The position numbers and the translations under genes are program-made. The notes under the pieces were generated by a model. That model searched no databases. It was not told the DNA's origin and saw only the letters and a program-made list of their open reading frames with translations. From positions 434,001 through 498,000 of the forward strand of contig NZ_VTOU01000001.1 of the NCBI RefSeq assembly GCF_008274695.1: a DNA stretch of 64,000 bases. Direction: 5' to 3'. The DNA comes from Sphingomonas montanisoli. GTDB lineage: Bacteria > Pseudomonadota > Alphaproteobacteria > Sphingomonadales > Sphingomonadaceae. Every line of letters begins with the position of its first letter. Position 1 is the stretch's first letter. Positions 55,654 through 63,893 of the stretch are shown piece by piece.

Positions 55654-56693
55654 ACGAGATGAGCAGAGTCGCCCCCGAGGTGATCGTTGGGGAGCCCAAG
55701 CTCGCGCCGAAGCGCAACCTCAAGCGGCTGGCGCTGATGCTGTCGGTTCCGCTGCTGCTATTGGCGGCGGGCATCTATCTGTGGATCGCAGGGATGGGCA
55801 AGGTTTCGACCGACAATGCCCAGGTCAACGCGCATGTCGTCGCGATCGCGCCCGAAGTGGGTGGCCGGCTGATCGACGTCGGCGTGGTCGAAAACCAGCA
55901 CGTCAAGAAGGGCGACCTGCTGTTCCGCATCGATCCCGAGCCCTATCGGATCGCGCTGATGCAGGCCGACGCCGCCGTCGGCAATGCCGAGCTGTCGATC
56001 GCGCAGGCCGAGAGCAACTATCATTCGAAGGCCGCCGATACGCTCAAGAGCGCGTCGGACGTGAGCCTGGCGCAGGATACGTTCCGCCGTCAGCAGGAAC
56101 TGCTCGCCCGCGGCTTCACGACGCGCGCCGCCTATGACGCCGCCCGGGCGCAGCTCGCGGCGGCACGCGCCGACGTGGCGTCGACCCAGGCAGAAGCCGA
56201 ATCGGCGCGTGCGGTCACGATGCTGCGCAACGGCCGCCACCCGCAGGTCGAAACCGCAATCGCCCAGCGCGACAAGGCGCGGCTCGATCTGTCGCGTACC
56301 GAGGTCCGCGCGCCGATGGACGGGGTGATCAGCCAGGCCGACAAACTGCAGCCGGGCGCACTCGCGATGCAGTCCTTCTCATTGCTGAACCTGGTCGCCG
56401 GCGAAGGTTACTGGATCGAGGCGAACTTCAAGGAAACCCAGCTGTCCGACATCCGCATCGGCCAGCGCGCCGAAGTGGAGATCGACGCGGTTCCGGGGCG
56501 CAAGCTGGCCGGCCATGTCATCGGCATCGGTGCGGGCACCGGATCGCAATTCTCGGTCCTGCCCGCGCAGAACGCGACCGGCAACTGGGTGAAGGTCACG
56601 CAGCGTGTGCCCGTGCGCATCCAGCTCGACGAAAAGCCCGATCGCCCGCTGGTCGCCGGCTGGAGCTCGCACGTCACGATTTTCACCGAATAA
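55650..56693 (+). CDS. HlyD/EmrA-family periplasmic adaptor
   Basis: A 347-residue membrane-fusion protein. One N-terminal transmembrane helix (about 26-48) is followed by a lipoyl half-motif (VEVGGRLIDVGVVENQHVKKG type), a long alpha-hairpin coiled coil (about 95-210) and the second lipoyl part with RAPMDGVISQ, then a beta-barrel end. It resembles EmrA, the adaptor for EmrB drug pumps. Unusually, no pump gene follows: a strong terminator comes next. The pump must be encoded elsewhere. Confidence 0.9.
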   Translation: MNEMSRVAPEVIVGEPKLAPKRNLKRLALMLSVPLLLLAAGIYLWIAGMGKVSTDNAQVNAHVVAIAPEVGGRLIDVGVVENQHVKKGDLLFRIDPEPYRIALMQADAAVGNAELSIAQAESNYHSKAADTLKSASDVSLAQDTFRRQQELLARGFTTRAAYDAARAQLAAARADVASTQAEAESARAVTMLRNGRHPQVETAIAQRDKARLDLSRTEVRAPMDGVISQADKLQPGALAMQSFSLLNLVAGEGYWIEANFKETQLSDIRIGQRAEVEIDAVPGRKLAGHVIGIGAGTGSQFSVLPAQNATGNWVKVTQRVPVRIQLDEKPDRPLVAGWSSHVTIFTE

Positions 56694-56724
56694 TCGGCTT
56701 CACGGAGTAGGCGTCTCCTCCCCT

Positions 56725-56766
56725 GCCCCACCGATCCGGCCTCACCCGGATCGGTGGGGCATTTTT
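56725..56766 (+). terminator. Strong Rho-independent terminator of the marR-adaptor operon
   Basis: GCCCCACCGATCCGG pairs perfectly with CCGGATCGGTGGGGC (15 bp) across a CCTCAC loop and is followed by ATTTTTG. It ends the adaptor operon 31 bp after the stop. Confidence 0.93.
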
Positions 56767-56821
56767 GTAGCGACCGCTATGGTTGGCAACCTGCCCGCCC
56801 CGCGCTAATCCGAATTCCAGC

Positions 56822-57304
56822 ATGTCCGACCCACGCATCATCGACATCGAACTCGACGAAAAGACGATCATCTGGCGCAATGCCGATGTCGAACAGGAAC
56901 GTCGGATTGCGATCTTCGATCTGAAGGAAGAGAATTTCTTCAAGCCGCTGCGCGCCTATCCGCAGGACTATGCCGGCCCGTTCAAGGTCAAGCTGCGCGT
57001 CGAGGAAGGGCGTCTGGCGATCGACATCGCGGCGGAGACGGGCGACCTGCTCGAAACCCTGATCCTCGGCCTCGCCAGCTTCCGGCGGCCGATCAAGGAC
57101 TATTTCGCGATCTGCGACAGCTATTTCCAGGCGATCAAGGTCGCCACACCGCAACAGATCGAAACGGTCGATATGGCCCGGCGCGGCATCCACAACCAGG
57201 CGGCTGAGCTGCTCAAGGAGCGGCTTGAGACCAAGATCGAGGTCGACTTCGATACCGCGCGCCGCCTGTTCACCCTCATCTGCGTGCTCCACATCCGTGG
57301 CTGA
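56822..57304 (+). CDS. UPF0262 family protein
   Basis: A 160-residue conserved alphaproteobacterial protein of unknown function. The family's features are the N-terminal IIDIELDEKTIIWRNADVEQE, RRPIKDYFAICDSYFQAI in the middle, and ARRGIHNQAAELLKERL near the end. It probably forms a mixed alpha/beta cytoplasmic protein. It overlaps or directly abuts the cytidine deaminase gene, so the two are likely co-transcribed. Confidence 0.88.
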   Translation: MSDPRIIDIELDEKTIIWRNADVEQERRIAIFDLKEENFFKPLRAYPQDYAGPFKVKLRVEEGRLAIDIAAETGDLLETLILGLASFRRPIKDYFAICDSYFQAIKVATPQQIETVDMARRGIHNQAAELLKERLETKIEVDFDTARRLFTLICVLHIRG

Positions 57305-57314
57305 GCCGGTGGAC

Positions 57315-57767
57315 ATGGGTGCGGTCGCGGGCGCGGTCCTGATCGACGCGGCGCGCACTGCGGCCAAGCACGCACACGCCCCCTATTCACGCTTCGGCGT
57401 CGGCGCGGCCGTCTTGCTGTCGGACGGGGAGATCATCACCGGCACCAATTTCGAAAATGCCAGCTATGGCCTGTCGCTGTGCGCAGAGACGGTGGCGCTG
57501 GCGACGGTCAACGCGCGCGGCCGCTTCCGCGACGTGGTTGCGATCGGGATCATCGGCGGGGCGCTGGCCAAGGATGGGACGATCAGCGGCTCCGCGCCGA
57601 TCTATCCGTGCGGTCGTTGCCGGCAGATCATCAACGAGGCCGCGCAGATGGGCGGCCGCGACATCGACATTCACTGCGGATCGGCCGACGGCAGCGCGCT
57701 CGCACGCCACAGCGCGTCGGAACTGCTGCCCCACGCCTTCGGCCCGTCGGACCTGGGCATCGGCTAA
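57315..57767 (+). CDS. cdd: Cytidine deaminase
   Basis: Cdd converts cytidine and deoxycytidine to uridine and deoxyuridine. The 150-residue form has the zinc-site motif CAETVA (Cys and catalytic Glu) and the second half PCGRCRQ, with NFENASYG in the substrate pocket. The ATG at 57315 is given. A GTG at 57297 overlapping the UPF0262 stop is an equally possible coupled start. Its end overlaps the convergent GAF gene by 4 bp. Confidence 0.93.
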   Translation: MGAVAGAVLIDAARTAAKHAHAPYSRFGVGAAVLLSDGEIITGTNFENASYGLSLCAETVALATVNARGRFRDVVAIGIIGGALAKDGTISGSAPIYPCGRCRQIINEAAQMGGRDIDIHCGSADGSALARHSASELLPHAFGPSDLGIG

Positions 57768-58228
57768 GCCAGTTCGGTATCGATTTCCGCGACGACCCGC
57801 GCCGCCAGCCGATCGACCGCCGCGCGGATTTCGGCGGTGTCGACCACGTGTGGCGCCGGATCAATCGCGCACAATGTGCCGAAGAAGCTGCGATCCGCGC
57901 GAAACAGCGGCACCGACACATAACTCTGGAAGCCGTAGAGGATCGGCACCGGATGCAGCCGCCACATCGGCGCATCGGCCACGCAATCGATGAAGATGGG
58001 CTGGCCGCTCTCGCGGATCTCGTCGCAGATGGTGGTCTTGATTTCCAGTTCGCCGCCCGGCTCCAGGCCGAACTCGATCTTGTCGAGCACATGGCAGGCA
58101 ATCCAGCGGCGCTCGGTGACGCGCGCGACGGCCGCGAACCCCATATTGGTCAGGTCGCACATCTCGCGCAGCACCTCGCCGACGGCACCGCTGCCGGCGA
58201 TGACGCTGATATCCCGGGCGAAGCTCAT
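57764..58228 (-). CDS. Stand-alone GAF-domain protein (paralogue A)
   Basis: A 154-residue single GAF domain, starting MSFARDISVIAG. Typical GAF segments are GFAAVARVTERRWIACHV, CDEIRESGQPIFID, GFQSYVSVPLFR and FGTLCAIDPAPH. No output domain follows. It is 39 bp downstream of a paralogue on the same strand, with about half of residues alike, so the pair arose by duplication. Ligand unknown; GAF domains of this shape bind small molecules or haem. Confidence 0.85.
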   Translation of the reverse strand: MSFARDISVIAGSGAVGEVLREMCDLTNMGFAAVARVTERRWIACHVLDKIEFGLEPGGELEIKTTICDEIRESGQPIFIDCVADAPMWRLHPVPILYGFQSYVSVPLFRADRSFFGTLCAIDPAPHVVDTAEIRAAVDRLAARVVAEIDTELA

Positions 58229-58267
58229 GCCGCGCTTCCACAATATCGGTCCGCGATCACGATAAAC

Positions 58268-58732
58268 CTAGATCGCGTCGGGATAGAGGAAGGTCATCAG
58301 TCGCGCCGCGAGCAAAACGATGGACTTACGTACTTCGGGTGTATCGATGACGTGCGGCTTCGGATCGACCGCGAACATCGTGCCATAGACACTCCGGTCC
58401 ATCCGAAACAGCGGCACCGATACATAACTCTGGAAGCCGTAGGTGGCGGGCACCGGATGATCGCGCCATTTCGGCGCATCCCGCACGCTGTCGATATAGA
58501 TCGGTCGGCCGCTTTCGCGGATTTCGTTGCAGATCGTCGCGGCGATATCGAGCTCGTCGCCCGCATTCAGCCCGAACTCGATTCGGTCATAGACCTGCAG
58601 TGCCATCCAGCGCTCCTCGGTCATTCCGGCCACCGCGGCAAAGCCCATGCCGGTAAGGTCGCACAGCTCGCGCAGCACGTCGGCCACATCGCCGTTCACC
58701 GAAACCGATGCCAAGCTCCGCTCGAAATCCAA
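58268..58732 (-). CDS. Stand-alone GAF-domain protein (paralogue B)
   Basis: A 154-residue single GAF domain. The start is set at TTG 58732, because GGAGG sits eight bases before it and the N-terminus then aligns without gap to paralogue A (LDFERSLAS against MSFARDISV). Conserved segments are GFAAVAGMTEERWMALQV, CNEIRESGRPIYID and YVSVPLFRMDRSVYGTMFA. A longer frame upstream from 58783 also begins TTG but has no site. It is divergent from dcd. Confidence 0.82.
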   Translation of the reverse strand: MDFERSLASVSVNGDVADVLRELCDLTGMGFAAVAGMTEERWMALQVYDRIEFGLNAGDELDIAATICNEIRESGRPIYIDSVRDAPKWRDHPVPATYGFQSYVSVPLFRMDRSVYGTMFAVDPKPHVIDTPEVRKSIVLLAARLMTFLYPDAI

Positions 58733-58771
58733 CGCGCGTGCCTCCTCCGTGCCCGACTCTAGCGCATGAGA

Positions 58772-58806
58772 ATTGCAACGCAATCGAATGCGATCAAAGC
58801 GCTTTG
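58772..58806. promoter_or_regulatory. Two palindromes in the GAF/dcd divergent region
   Basis: ATTGC-AAC-GCAAT (58772-58784) and the perfect 12-bp CAAAGCGCTTTG (58795-58806) lie 10 bp apart, between the start of GAF paralogue B and dcd. They may be operators for one or both divergent promoters. No matching regulator is known. Confidence 0.4.
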
Positions 58807-58860
58807 AAAGCGGCTGCGGGCTGCTAGGACGGTATCGTCTAAGAGGGGAACGCGCAAAGC

Positions 58861-59415
58861 ATGTCTATCATGTCGGACAAATGGATCCGCGAACGGGCGC
58901 AGAACGATGCGATGATCGAGCCGTTCGTCGAGGCACAGCGGCGCGACGGCTGCATCAGCTATGGCTTGTCCTCCTACGGCTATGACGCGCGGGTTTCGGA
59001 CGAGTTCAAGATTTTCACCAATGTCGACAGCGCGACGGTCGATCCGAAAAACTTTGCGGCGAACAGCTTCGTCGATCGCAAGACCGACGTCTGCGTGATC
59101 CCTCCGAACAGCTTCGCACTGGCCCGCACGGTCGAATATTTCCGCGTGCCGCGCGACGTTCTGGTCATCTGCCTGGGCAAGTCAACCTATGCGCGCTGCG
59201 GCATCATCGTGAACGTCACCCCGCTCGAACCCGGCTGGGAAGGGCATGTGACGCTGGAATTCTCCAACACCACCCCGCTCCCCGCCAAGATCTACGCCAA
59301 TGAAGGCGCGTGCCAGTTCCTGTTCCTGCAGGGCAACGAGCCGTGCGAGGTCAGCTATGCCGACCGCGCCGGCAAATATATGGGGCAGCAGGGCGTCACG
59401 CTTCCCCGGCTATAA
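58861..59415 (+). CDS. dcd: dCTP deaminase
   Basis: Dcd converts dCTP to dUTP, which Dut then hydrolyses toward dTMP. The 184-residue protein starts [13 protein letters not shown] and has [13 protein letters not shown], the Glu of [14 protein letters not shown] that is catalytic in the family, and a dUTPase-like fold with [10 protein letters not shown]. Length is normal. It is followed closely by the nucleosidase gene. Confidence 0.95.
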   Translation: MSIMSDKWIRERAQNDAMIEPFVEAQRRDGCISYGLSSYGYDARVSDEFKIFTNVDSATVDPKNFAANSFVDRKTDVCVIPPNSFALARTVEYFRVPRDVLVICLGKSTYARCGIIVNVTPLEPGWEGHVTLEFSNTTPLPAKIYANEGACQFLFLQGNEPCEVSYADRAGKYMGQQGVTLPRL

Positions 59416-59418
59416 TCC

Positions 59419-60090
59419 ATGAAGCGCATCGGCATCGTCGCGGGCATGCCCGCCGAACTTGCGGCTTTCGCGCCCGCTACGGCGCGCGCGCGCGTCGCGG
59501 GGCCGATCGTCGTCGAAACGCTGATGCTTGGCGCCAAGCAATGCTTCCTCGCCTGCGCGGGGATCGGCAAGGTCGCATCGGCGAGCGCCGCCGCGCTGCT
59601 CGTACATCGTTACGATGTCGAACTGCTGATGGTGATCGGCACGGCGGCGCGGATCGGCCTCGGCCCGGGTGGCGCGTTCCGGATCGTCGATGCGGTGCAG
59701 AGCGACTATGGCGCGCGATCGGACAGCGGCTTCGCCCGTTTCGATCCCATGGCCTTGCCGTTCGGCATTCCTCCCGCGCTCACGCCCTATAAGGCGTTCG
59801 AGCTTCATGCGATCGCAGCCGTTCCGCCTGCGCGAATCGCCAGCGCGGACATGTTCGTGGAAAGCGCGGGCCACGCCGCCGAGATCGGCATGTCATTGGG
59901 CGCGACCCTGATCGACATGGAAACGGCGGCGGTGGCGCAGTTCGCTACGCTCAACAATATCCCCTGGGCCGCGATCAAGGCCGCGACCGATGCGGCGGAC
60001 GAGGACAGCGCCGCCACCTTCCTCGATCAACTCGCCCGCGCAGCCCGGGCCGCAGCGGAGGCGGCCGAACAGGCTATCGCGGCGCTTTAA
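59419..60090 (+). CDS. Nucleoside phosphorylase/nucleosidase family protein (MTA/SAH-like)
   Basis: A 223-residue protein of the PNP_UDP_1 fold. It has the N-terminal IVAGMPAELAA, the glycine-rich ACAGIGKVASASAAALL, and the substrate motif IDMETAAVAQFA, close to the ME-G/T-AAVAQ signature of 5'-methylthioadenosine/SAH nucleosidases. It starts 3 bp after dcd. Exact substrate uncertain: methylthioadenosine, SAH, or another nucleoside or hopanoid-linked adenosine. Confidence 0.82.
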   Translation: MKRIGIVAGMPAELAAFAPATARARVAGPIVVETLMLGAKQCFLACAGIGKVASASAAALLVHRYDVELLMVIGTAARIGLGPGGAFRIVDAVQSDYGARSDSGFARFDPMALPFGIPPALTPYKAFELHAIAAVPPARIASADMFVESAGHAAEIGMSLGATLIDMETAAVAQFATLNNIPWAAIKAATDAADEDSAATFLDQLARAARAAAEAAEQAIAAL

Positions 60091-60094
60091 ATCC

Positions 60095-60349
60095 TCAGCG
60101 AGCCGGCCGCTCGCCCAACGCCGCCCGGACCATCGCCTCCCAGATGAGGGGATCGCCCGCCTTGGCCATCTCGGCATCGGGTTCGCGCAGCGTGCGCAGG
60201 ACGGCAATCGCATCCTCGCGATAATCGGGCCAGGCGGCGTCGACCGCGCGGGCGGCCGACGGCTGATCCCCATGTGCGTTCGCGCTGATCCGCTCACCCG
60301 CCAGCACGCGAGCGATCCGCTCGATGGCGCTGCGTTCGGAAATGTTCAT
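60095..60349 (-). CDS. Small conserved-looking hypothetical protein
   Basis: An 84-residue charged protein beginning MNISERSAIERIARVLAG. An Arg/Ala-rich helical region and the tail PDAEMAKAGDPLIWEAMVRA are seen. No motif or membrane segment was found. It is convergent with the nucleosidase gene, 4 bp apart. Function unknown. Confidence 0.6.
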   Translation of the reverse strand: MNISERSAIERIARVLAGERISANAHGDQPSAARAVDAAWPDYREDAIAVLRTLREPDAEMAKAGDPLIWEAMVRAALGERPAR

Positions 60350-60374
60350 GTCGGCGATCCTCCCGGATCGACAA

Positions 60375-61107
60375 TCACCGAACCAGCGCGGTTGTTCCGT
60401 TACGGCGACGACGGATCGCCATCCCGACCAGGGCGAAGCCCGTCAGCATCGTCATCCACGTCGCCGGATCGGGCGCGGCGCCCACGATGCTCTGCCCGAC
60501 GGTAAGATCGTCAAACTCGAACCCGCCCCCGCCGTTCTGGAGCAACTGGACCTTGTTGAAGGCGGAATCGCTCTTGAAGTTGAAGAAGGCATAGGCCTCC
60601 CCCGTATTCCCGCCGCCGAAGGGATTGCCATAATAGGCATTGTTGAACGTGGGCGATCCCTGCAGCACAGATTGCAGCGCCCAGGTGCCGAGCAGAGTGT
60701 GGTTGTTTATAGAGTGCGACGGTATTGTTGCCGTCGAGCGCCGAGCCCCAAAGCCCGAAATAGTTGACCGACGTCGACAGGTTGATCGTCGTGTTTCCGG
60801 TGACGCTACCATATCTTCCGGTGCCGCCGACACCGCCATAGACGTTGGCGTCATAGCTGTTGATCCAGCCGCTGCTCACCGTGCCGGTGATGCCCGAACT
60901 CCCGAACGCCAGGTTCGCACCGCCGTTGATATTGCCGTTCAGCGTGTCGCGCGCGAAATTATAGCCGCTGAGCGTCGGCGCGCTGCCCCCCGCCCCTTCT
61001 ACCGACACGAAGACCGCGCCCGATGCCGGCGCCGCCGACAAGAGCGCCATCAGAACTGGAAAAGCTGCCCGCACGATCTCACCACGTCCCGATACGTCCC
61101 CGCGCAT
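60375..61107 (-). pseudogene. PEP-CTERM-like exported protein, frameshifted
   Basis: Two frames make one exported protein of about 244 residues. The first (61107 to about 60717) has a signal peptide (FPVLMALLSAAPASG) and Gly/Asn-rich beta regions (GYNFARDTLNGNING). The second (about 60717 to 60375) has HTLLGTWALQSV, FNFKSDSAFNKVQLLQNGG and the C-terminal sorting signal PDPATWMTMLTGFALVG followed by RRRR. One base change at the T-run (60716-60718) rejoins the frames. The usual PEP is PDP here. The rest looks like an extracellular or cell-surface protein; an exosortase is not in the window. Confidence 0.7.
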
Positions 61108-61164
61108 TCGATTACGCGCAATTCCCTAACGACTCAATGTGGGGACCATCTTGAAACGATACAG

Positions 61165-61180
61165 TTAGTTAGCTACCTAA
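61165..61180. promoter_or_regulatory. MarR operator of the efflux operon
   Basis: TTAGTTAGCTACCTAA is a 16-bp palindrome with one mismatched pair. It overlaps the -10 region of a TTGAAA-N17-TACCTA promoter (61151-61179) and ends six bases before the marR ATG, so the regulator would block its own promoter. Confidence 0.55.
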
Positions 61181-61185
61181 TCATT

Positions 61186-61629
61186 ATGAGTCGATCGAGT
61201 CACGAGCGGGATATTGCGCAGCGCATGCCGATGCTGACGCGCGCATGGCGGCAACTGGCGGATGCGGTACTCGTCGAATTCGGCGTTTCCAATTCGACAT
61301 CCTGGTGCCTGCTCTGGCTCGACCGGCTTGGTCCCGATGTCCGCCAGACCGATCTGGCGCAGGCGATTGGCATCACCCAGCCCTCGCTGGTCCGCCTCGT
61401 CGATCAGCTTCAGCAGAGCGGCCTTGTCGTTCGGGTGCAGGATCCGGACGACAAGAGGTCCAACCGCCTGCTGCTCACCGACGAAGGCCGGCACCTTGCC
61501 GGCACGATCGAGGCGCGCCTGCGCGATGTCCGCGCAGAGTTGTTCGACGGGCTGAGCGACGCCGATCTCGAAACCGCACTACGCCTGATCGACACGCTGT
61601 CGGAGCGGATCGCGGAGCGTCGGGGTTGA
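61186..61629 (+). CDS. MarR-family regulator of an aromatic-acid efflux operon
   Basis: A 147-residue winged-helix regulator (MSRSSHERDIAQRM). The HTH is RQTDLAQAIGITQPSLVRLVD and the wing is DPDDKRSNRLLLT, both typical. It lies directly upstream of aaeB-like genes (3 bp gap), which it probably represses until an aromatic carboxylate or similar ligand binds. The palindrome at 61165 is the likely site. Confidence 0.9.
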   Translation: MSRSSHERDIAQRMPMLTRAWRQLADAVLVEFGVSNSTSWCLLWLDRLGPDVRQTDLAQAIGITQPSLVRLVDQLQQSGLVVRVQDPDDKRSNRLLLTDEGRHLAGTIEARLRDVRAELFDGLSDADLETALRLIDTLSERIAERRG

Positions 61630-61632
61630 GCC

Positions 61633-63681
61633 ATGGGCGAACGCTTCGGCCTTCCGGCCGCCTTGTTCTCGATCAAATGCTTCGTGGCGGCGATGCTGGC
61701 CCTGTTCGTCGCGTTCAGCATCGGGCTTGAGCGACCCTACTGGGCCTTTCTGACATCCTATATCGTCGCACAGCCACTGGCGGGCGCGGTGATTTCGAAG
61801 GCGGTCTTCCGCCTGATCGGCACCTTCGTCGGCGCGGTCGCCGCCGTGGTGATGGTGCCGGCGCTCGTCAACGCGCCTGAATTGCTGTCGCTCGCCTTCG
61901 CAAGCTGGCTCGCACTGTGCGTGTTCGTGTCGCTGCTCGATCGCACACCCAAATCCTACATGTTCGTCCTGGCCGGCTACAGCGCGTGCATCATCGGCCT
62001 GCCCAGCGTCGATGCGCCTGCGCAGATCTTCACCGTTGCGTCGCTGCGCGTGCAGGAAATCAGCATCGGTATCCTTTCCGCCAGCCTGGTCCACGGTCTG
62101 ATCCTGCCCGGATCGATCACGGGCGTGCTGCTGGCGCGGGTGGAGGCGATATTGCGCGATGCCGAACGCTGGTCGCGCGATGCGATCGCGACCGATCCGG
62201 TTCCCGAGGTCGAACAGGAACGCCGCCGCCTCGCGCTGGACGTGACTGAGCTTCACCAACTTTCGATCCACCTGCCGTTCGACGTTTCGCGCCTCGCCCC
62301 GCGCGTCCGCACCGTGCGTGCGCTGCAGGACCAGCTGTCGATGCTGCTCCCGCTGGGCGCGGCGGTGCAGGATAGGCTGGAGAATGTGCGGCGCGAAGGC
62401 GGCGAAGCCTCGCCCGAGATCGCCGCCCTGCTCGACGACGTTCGCGACTGGCTTGCCGCGCCGGGCGACGATCGCGACACCCGTACCGCTATCACAGCCG
62501 AGCTGATCGCGCGGTGCCGCGCGCTCGAGCCCGATGCCGGCCCCGATATGTCGTGGCGCGAGATGCTGCGGCTGAGCCTGCTCGCCCGCCTCGCCGCGCT
62601 TGTCGAGGTGCATCGCGATTGCCGCGACCTGCGCGATCAGCTCGTCACCCACAGCCGCCGCCCCGTTACCGCGCGCGTGGGCGAATTGCTCGAAGGCCGC
62701 CGCAACCGCGAGCTGCATCGCGATTATGCCGGCGCCGTACGTGGGGCGTTCAGCGCGTTCGTCACCCTGCTGGTCGGCTGCGCCCTGTGGATCGGCAGCG
62801 GATGGAAGGATGCGAGCACCGCCGTGATGCTCGCTGGCGTCTTCCTCGCCCTGTTCTCGGCCTTCGAAAATCCGGCCGCGCCGCTCAAGGCGTTCTGGAT
62901 CGGCACGCTGATCGCATCGGTGGTGGGCGCGATCTATGGCTATGCGATCCTGCCGCGCCTCGACGGATTTCCAATGCTGGCGGCCGCACTCGCGCCCGCC
63001 TTGCTCATCGGCGGCGCGTTCATGGCCTCGCCGCGTTATGGCGGGATCGCGCTGCCGGCGATGATGGGGCTGGGCAGCCCTGCGCTGATCGAGGCGCGCT
63101 ACGTCAACGAGTTCGCGATCTTCGCCAACGGATCGATCGCACAGCTGGTTGGCATCTGGTTCGCGATCGTGATGGTCGGCCTGCTCCAGTCGGCGGGGGC
63201 CGAGGGCGCGATCCGCCGCACGATCCGCGCCGGCTGGGCCGATATCGCGGCGCGCGCTAACCTTATGTCCGCGCCCGATCTGCGCGGCTGGATCAACCGG
63301 ATGCTCGATCGGATCGGCCTGCTCGCCCCGCGCCTCGCCGCGATCGGCAAGGATGGCGGCGCCCCGCTTTATGATGCGCTGCGCGATCTGCGCACCGGCA
63401 TCGCGATCGGCGAATTGCGCCAGTTGCGGCTCGGTCTGTCCGCCGCGCAGTCCGCGCCGCTGACGCGGGTGCTGGCCGATGTCGGCGATCATTATCGCCG
63501 GCTCGATCCAGCTGCTCCCGAACCGGCTGACCCGACATTGTTGCGCGATATCGACGGCGCGATGGACGTGATGGCGAACGACGTCACCCCCGCCACGCGG
63601 CGCGACGGAACGCTGGCACTCGTATCCTTACGCCGCAACCTGTTCCCCGATGCCCCCGCCTACAGAAGGATCGCCGCATGA
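61633..63681 (+). CDS. FUSC-family efflux transporter (AaeB-like)
   Basis: A 682-residue inner-membrane transporter. Two sets of about six membrane helices (residues 8-165 and 370-520) are separated by a cytoplasmic region with many Arg/Glu helices. The first set includes RPYWAFLTSYIVAQPLAGAV, the hallmark of FUSC/AaeB proteins that export aromatic acids such as p-hydroxybenzoate. It overlaps the DUF1656 gene by 4 bp and needs the adaptor that follows. Confidence 0.92.
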   Translation: MGERFGLPAALFSIKCFVAAMLALFVAFSIGLERPYWAFLTSYIVAQPLAGAVISKAVFRLIGTFVGAVAAVVMVPALVNAPELLSLAFASWLALCVFVSLLDRTPKSYMFVLAGYSACIIGLPSVDAPAQIFTVASLRVQEISIGILSASLVHGLILPGSITGVLLARVEAILRDAERWSRDAIATDPVPEVEQERRRLALDVTELHQLSIHLPFDVSRLAPRVRTVRALQDQLSMLLPLGAAVQDRLENVRREGGEASPEIAALLDDVRDWLAAPGDDRDTRTAITAELIARCRALEPDAGPDMSWREMLRLSLLARLAALVEVHRDCRDLRDQLVTHSRRPVTARVGELLEGRRNRELHRDYAGAVRGAFSAFVTLLVGCALWIGSGWKDASTAVMLAGVFLALFSAFENPAAPLKAFWIGTLIASVVGAIYGYAILPRLDGFPMLAAALAPALLIGGAFMASPRYGGIALPAMMGLGSPALIEARYVNEFAIFANGSIAQLVGIWFAIVMVGLLQSAGAEGAIRRTIRAGWADIAARANLMSAPDLRGWINRMLDRIGLLAPRLAAIGKDGGAPLYDALRDLRTGIAIGELRQLRLGLSAAQSAPLTRVLADVGDHYRRLDPAAPEPADPTLLRDIDGAMDVMANDVTPATRRDGTLALVSLRRNLFPDAPAYRRIAA

Positions 63682-63893
63682 CCGGGGAAGTCTCGTTCGA
63701 CGGGGTGTTCGTGCCGACCCTGCTCGTCCTCGCGATGATCGCGTTGGGGGGCGCGTTCGTCGTCACCCGCCTGATCGGCGCCTTCGGCCTCTATCGCTTC
63801 GTCGCCTATCGCGCGCTCGTCGATCTCAGCCTGTTCGTACTGATCCTCGGCCTGCTCAGCATCCTCGTCCCCTCCTTCGGATATTCGCTATGA
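63678..63893 (+). CDS. DUF1656 small membrane protein (AaeX-like)
   Basis: A 71-residue protein with two hydrophobic helices (about 12-31 and 48-65), beginning MTGEVSFDGVFVPTLL, the DUF1656/AaeX pattern. In E. coli aaeX precedes aaeA-aaeB; its role is unknown. It overlaps both neighbours by 4 bp. Confidence 0.9.
   Translation: MTGEVSFDGVFVPTLLVLAMIALGGAFVVTRLIGAFGLYRFVAYRALVDLSLFVLILGLLSILVPSFGYSL

Noticed and set aside
58861-59415. dCTP deaminase as an anti-phage defence gene
   Set aside because: Length, motifs and neighbours fit the housekeeping enzyme; no defence gene is nearby.
61579-63492. 637-codon frame opposite the FUSC transporter
   Set aside because: Antisense artefact of a high-GC gene; the plus-strand protein has clear membrane helices and operon context.
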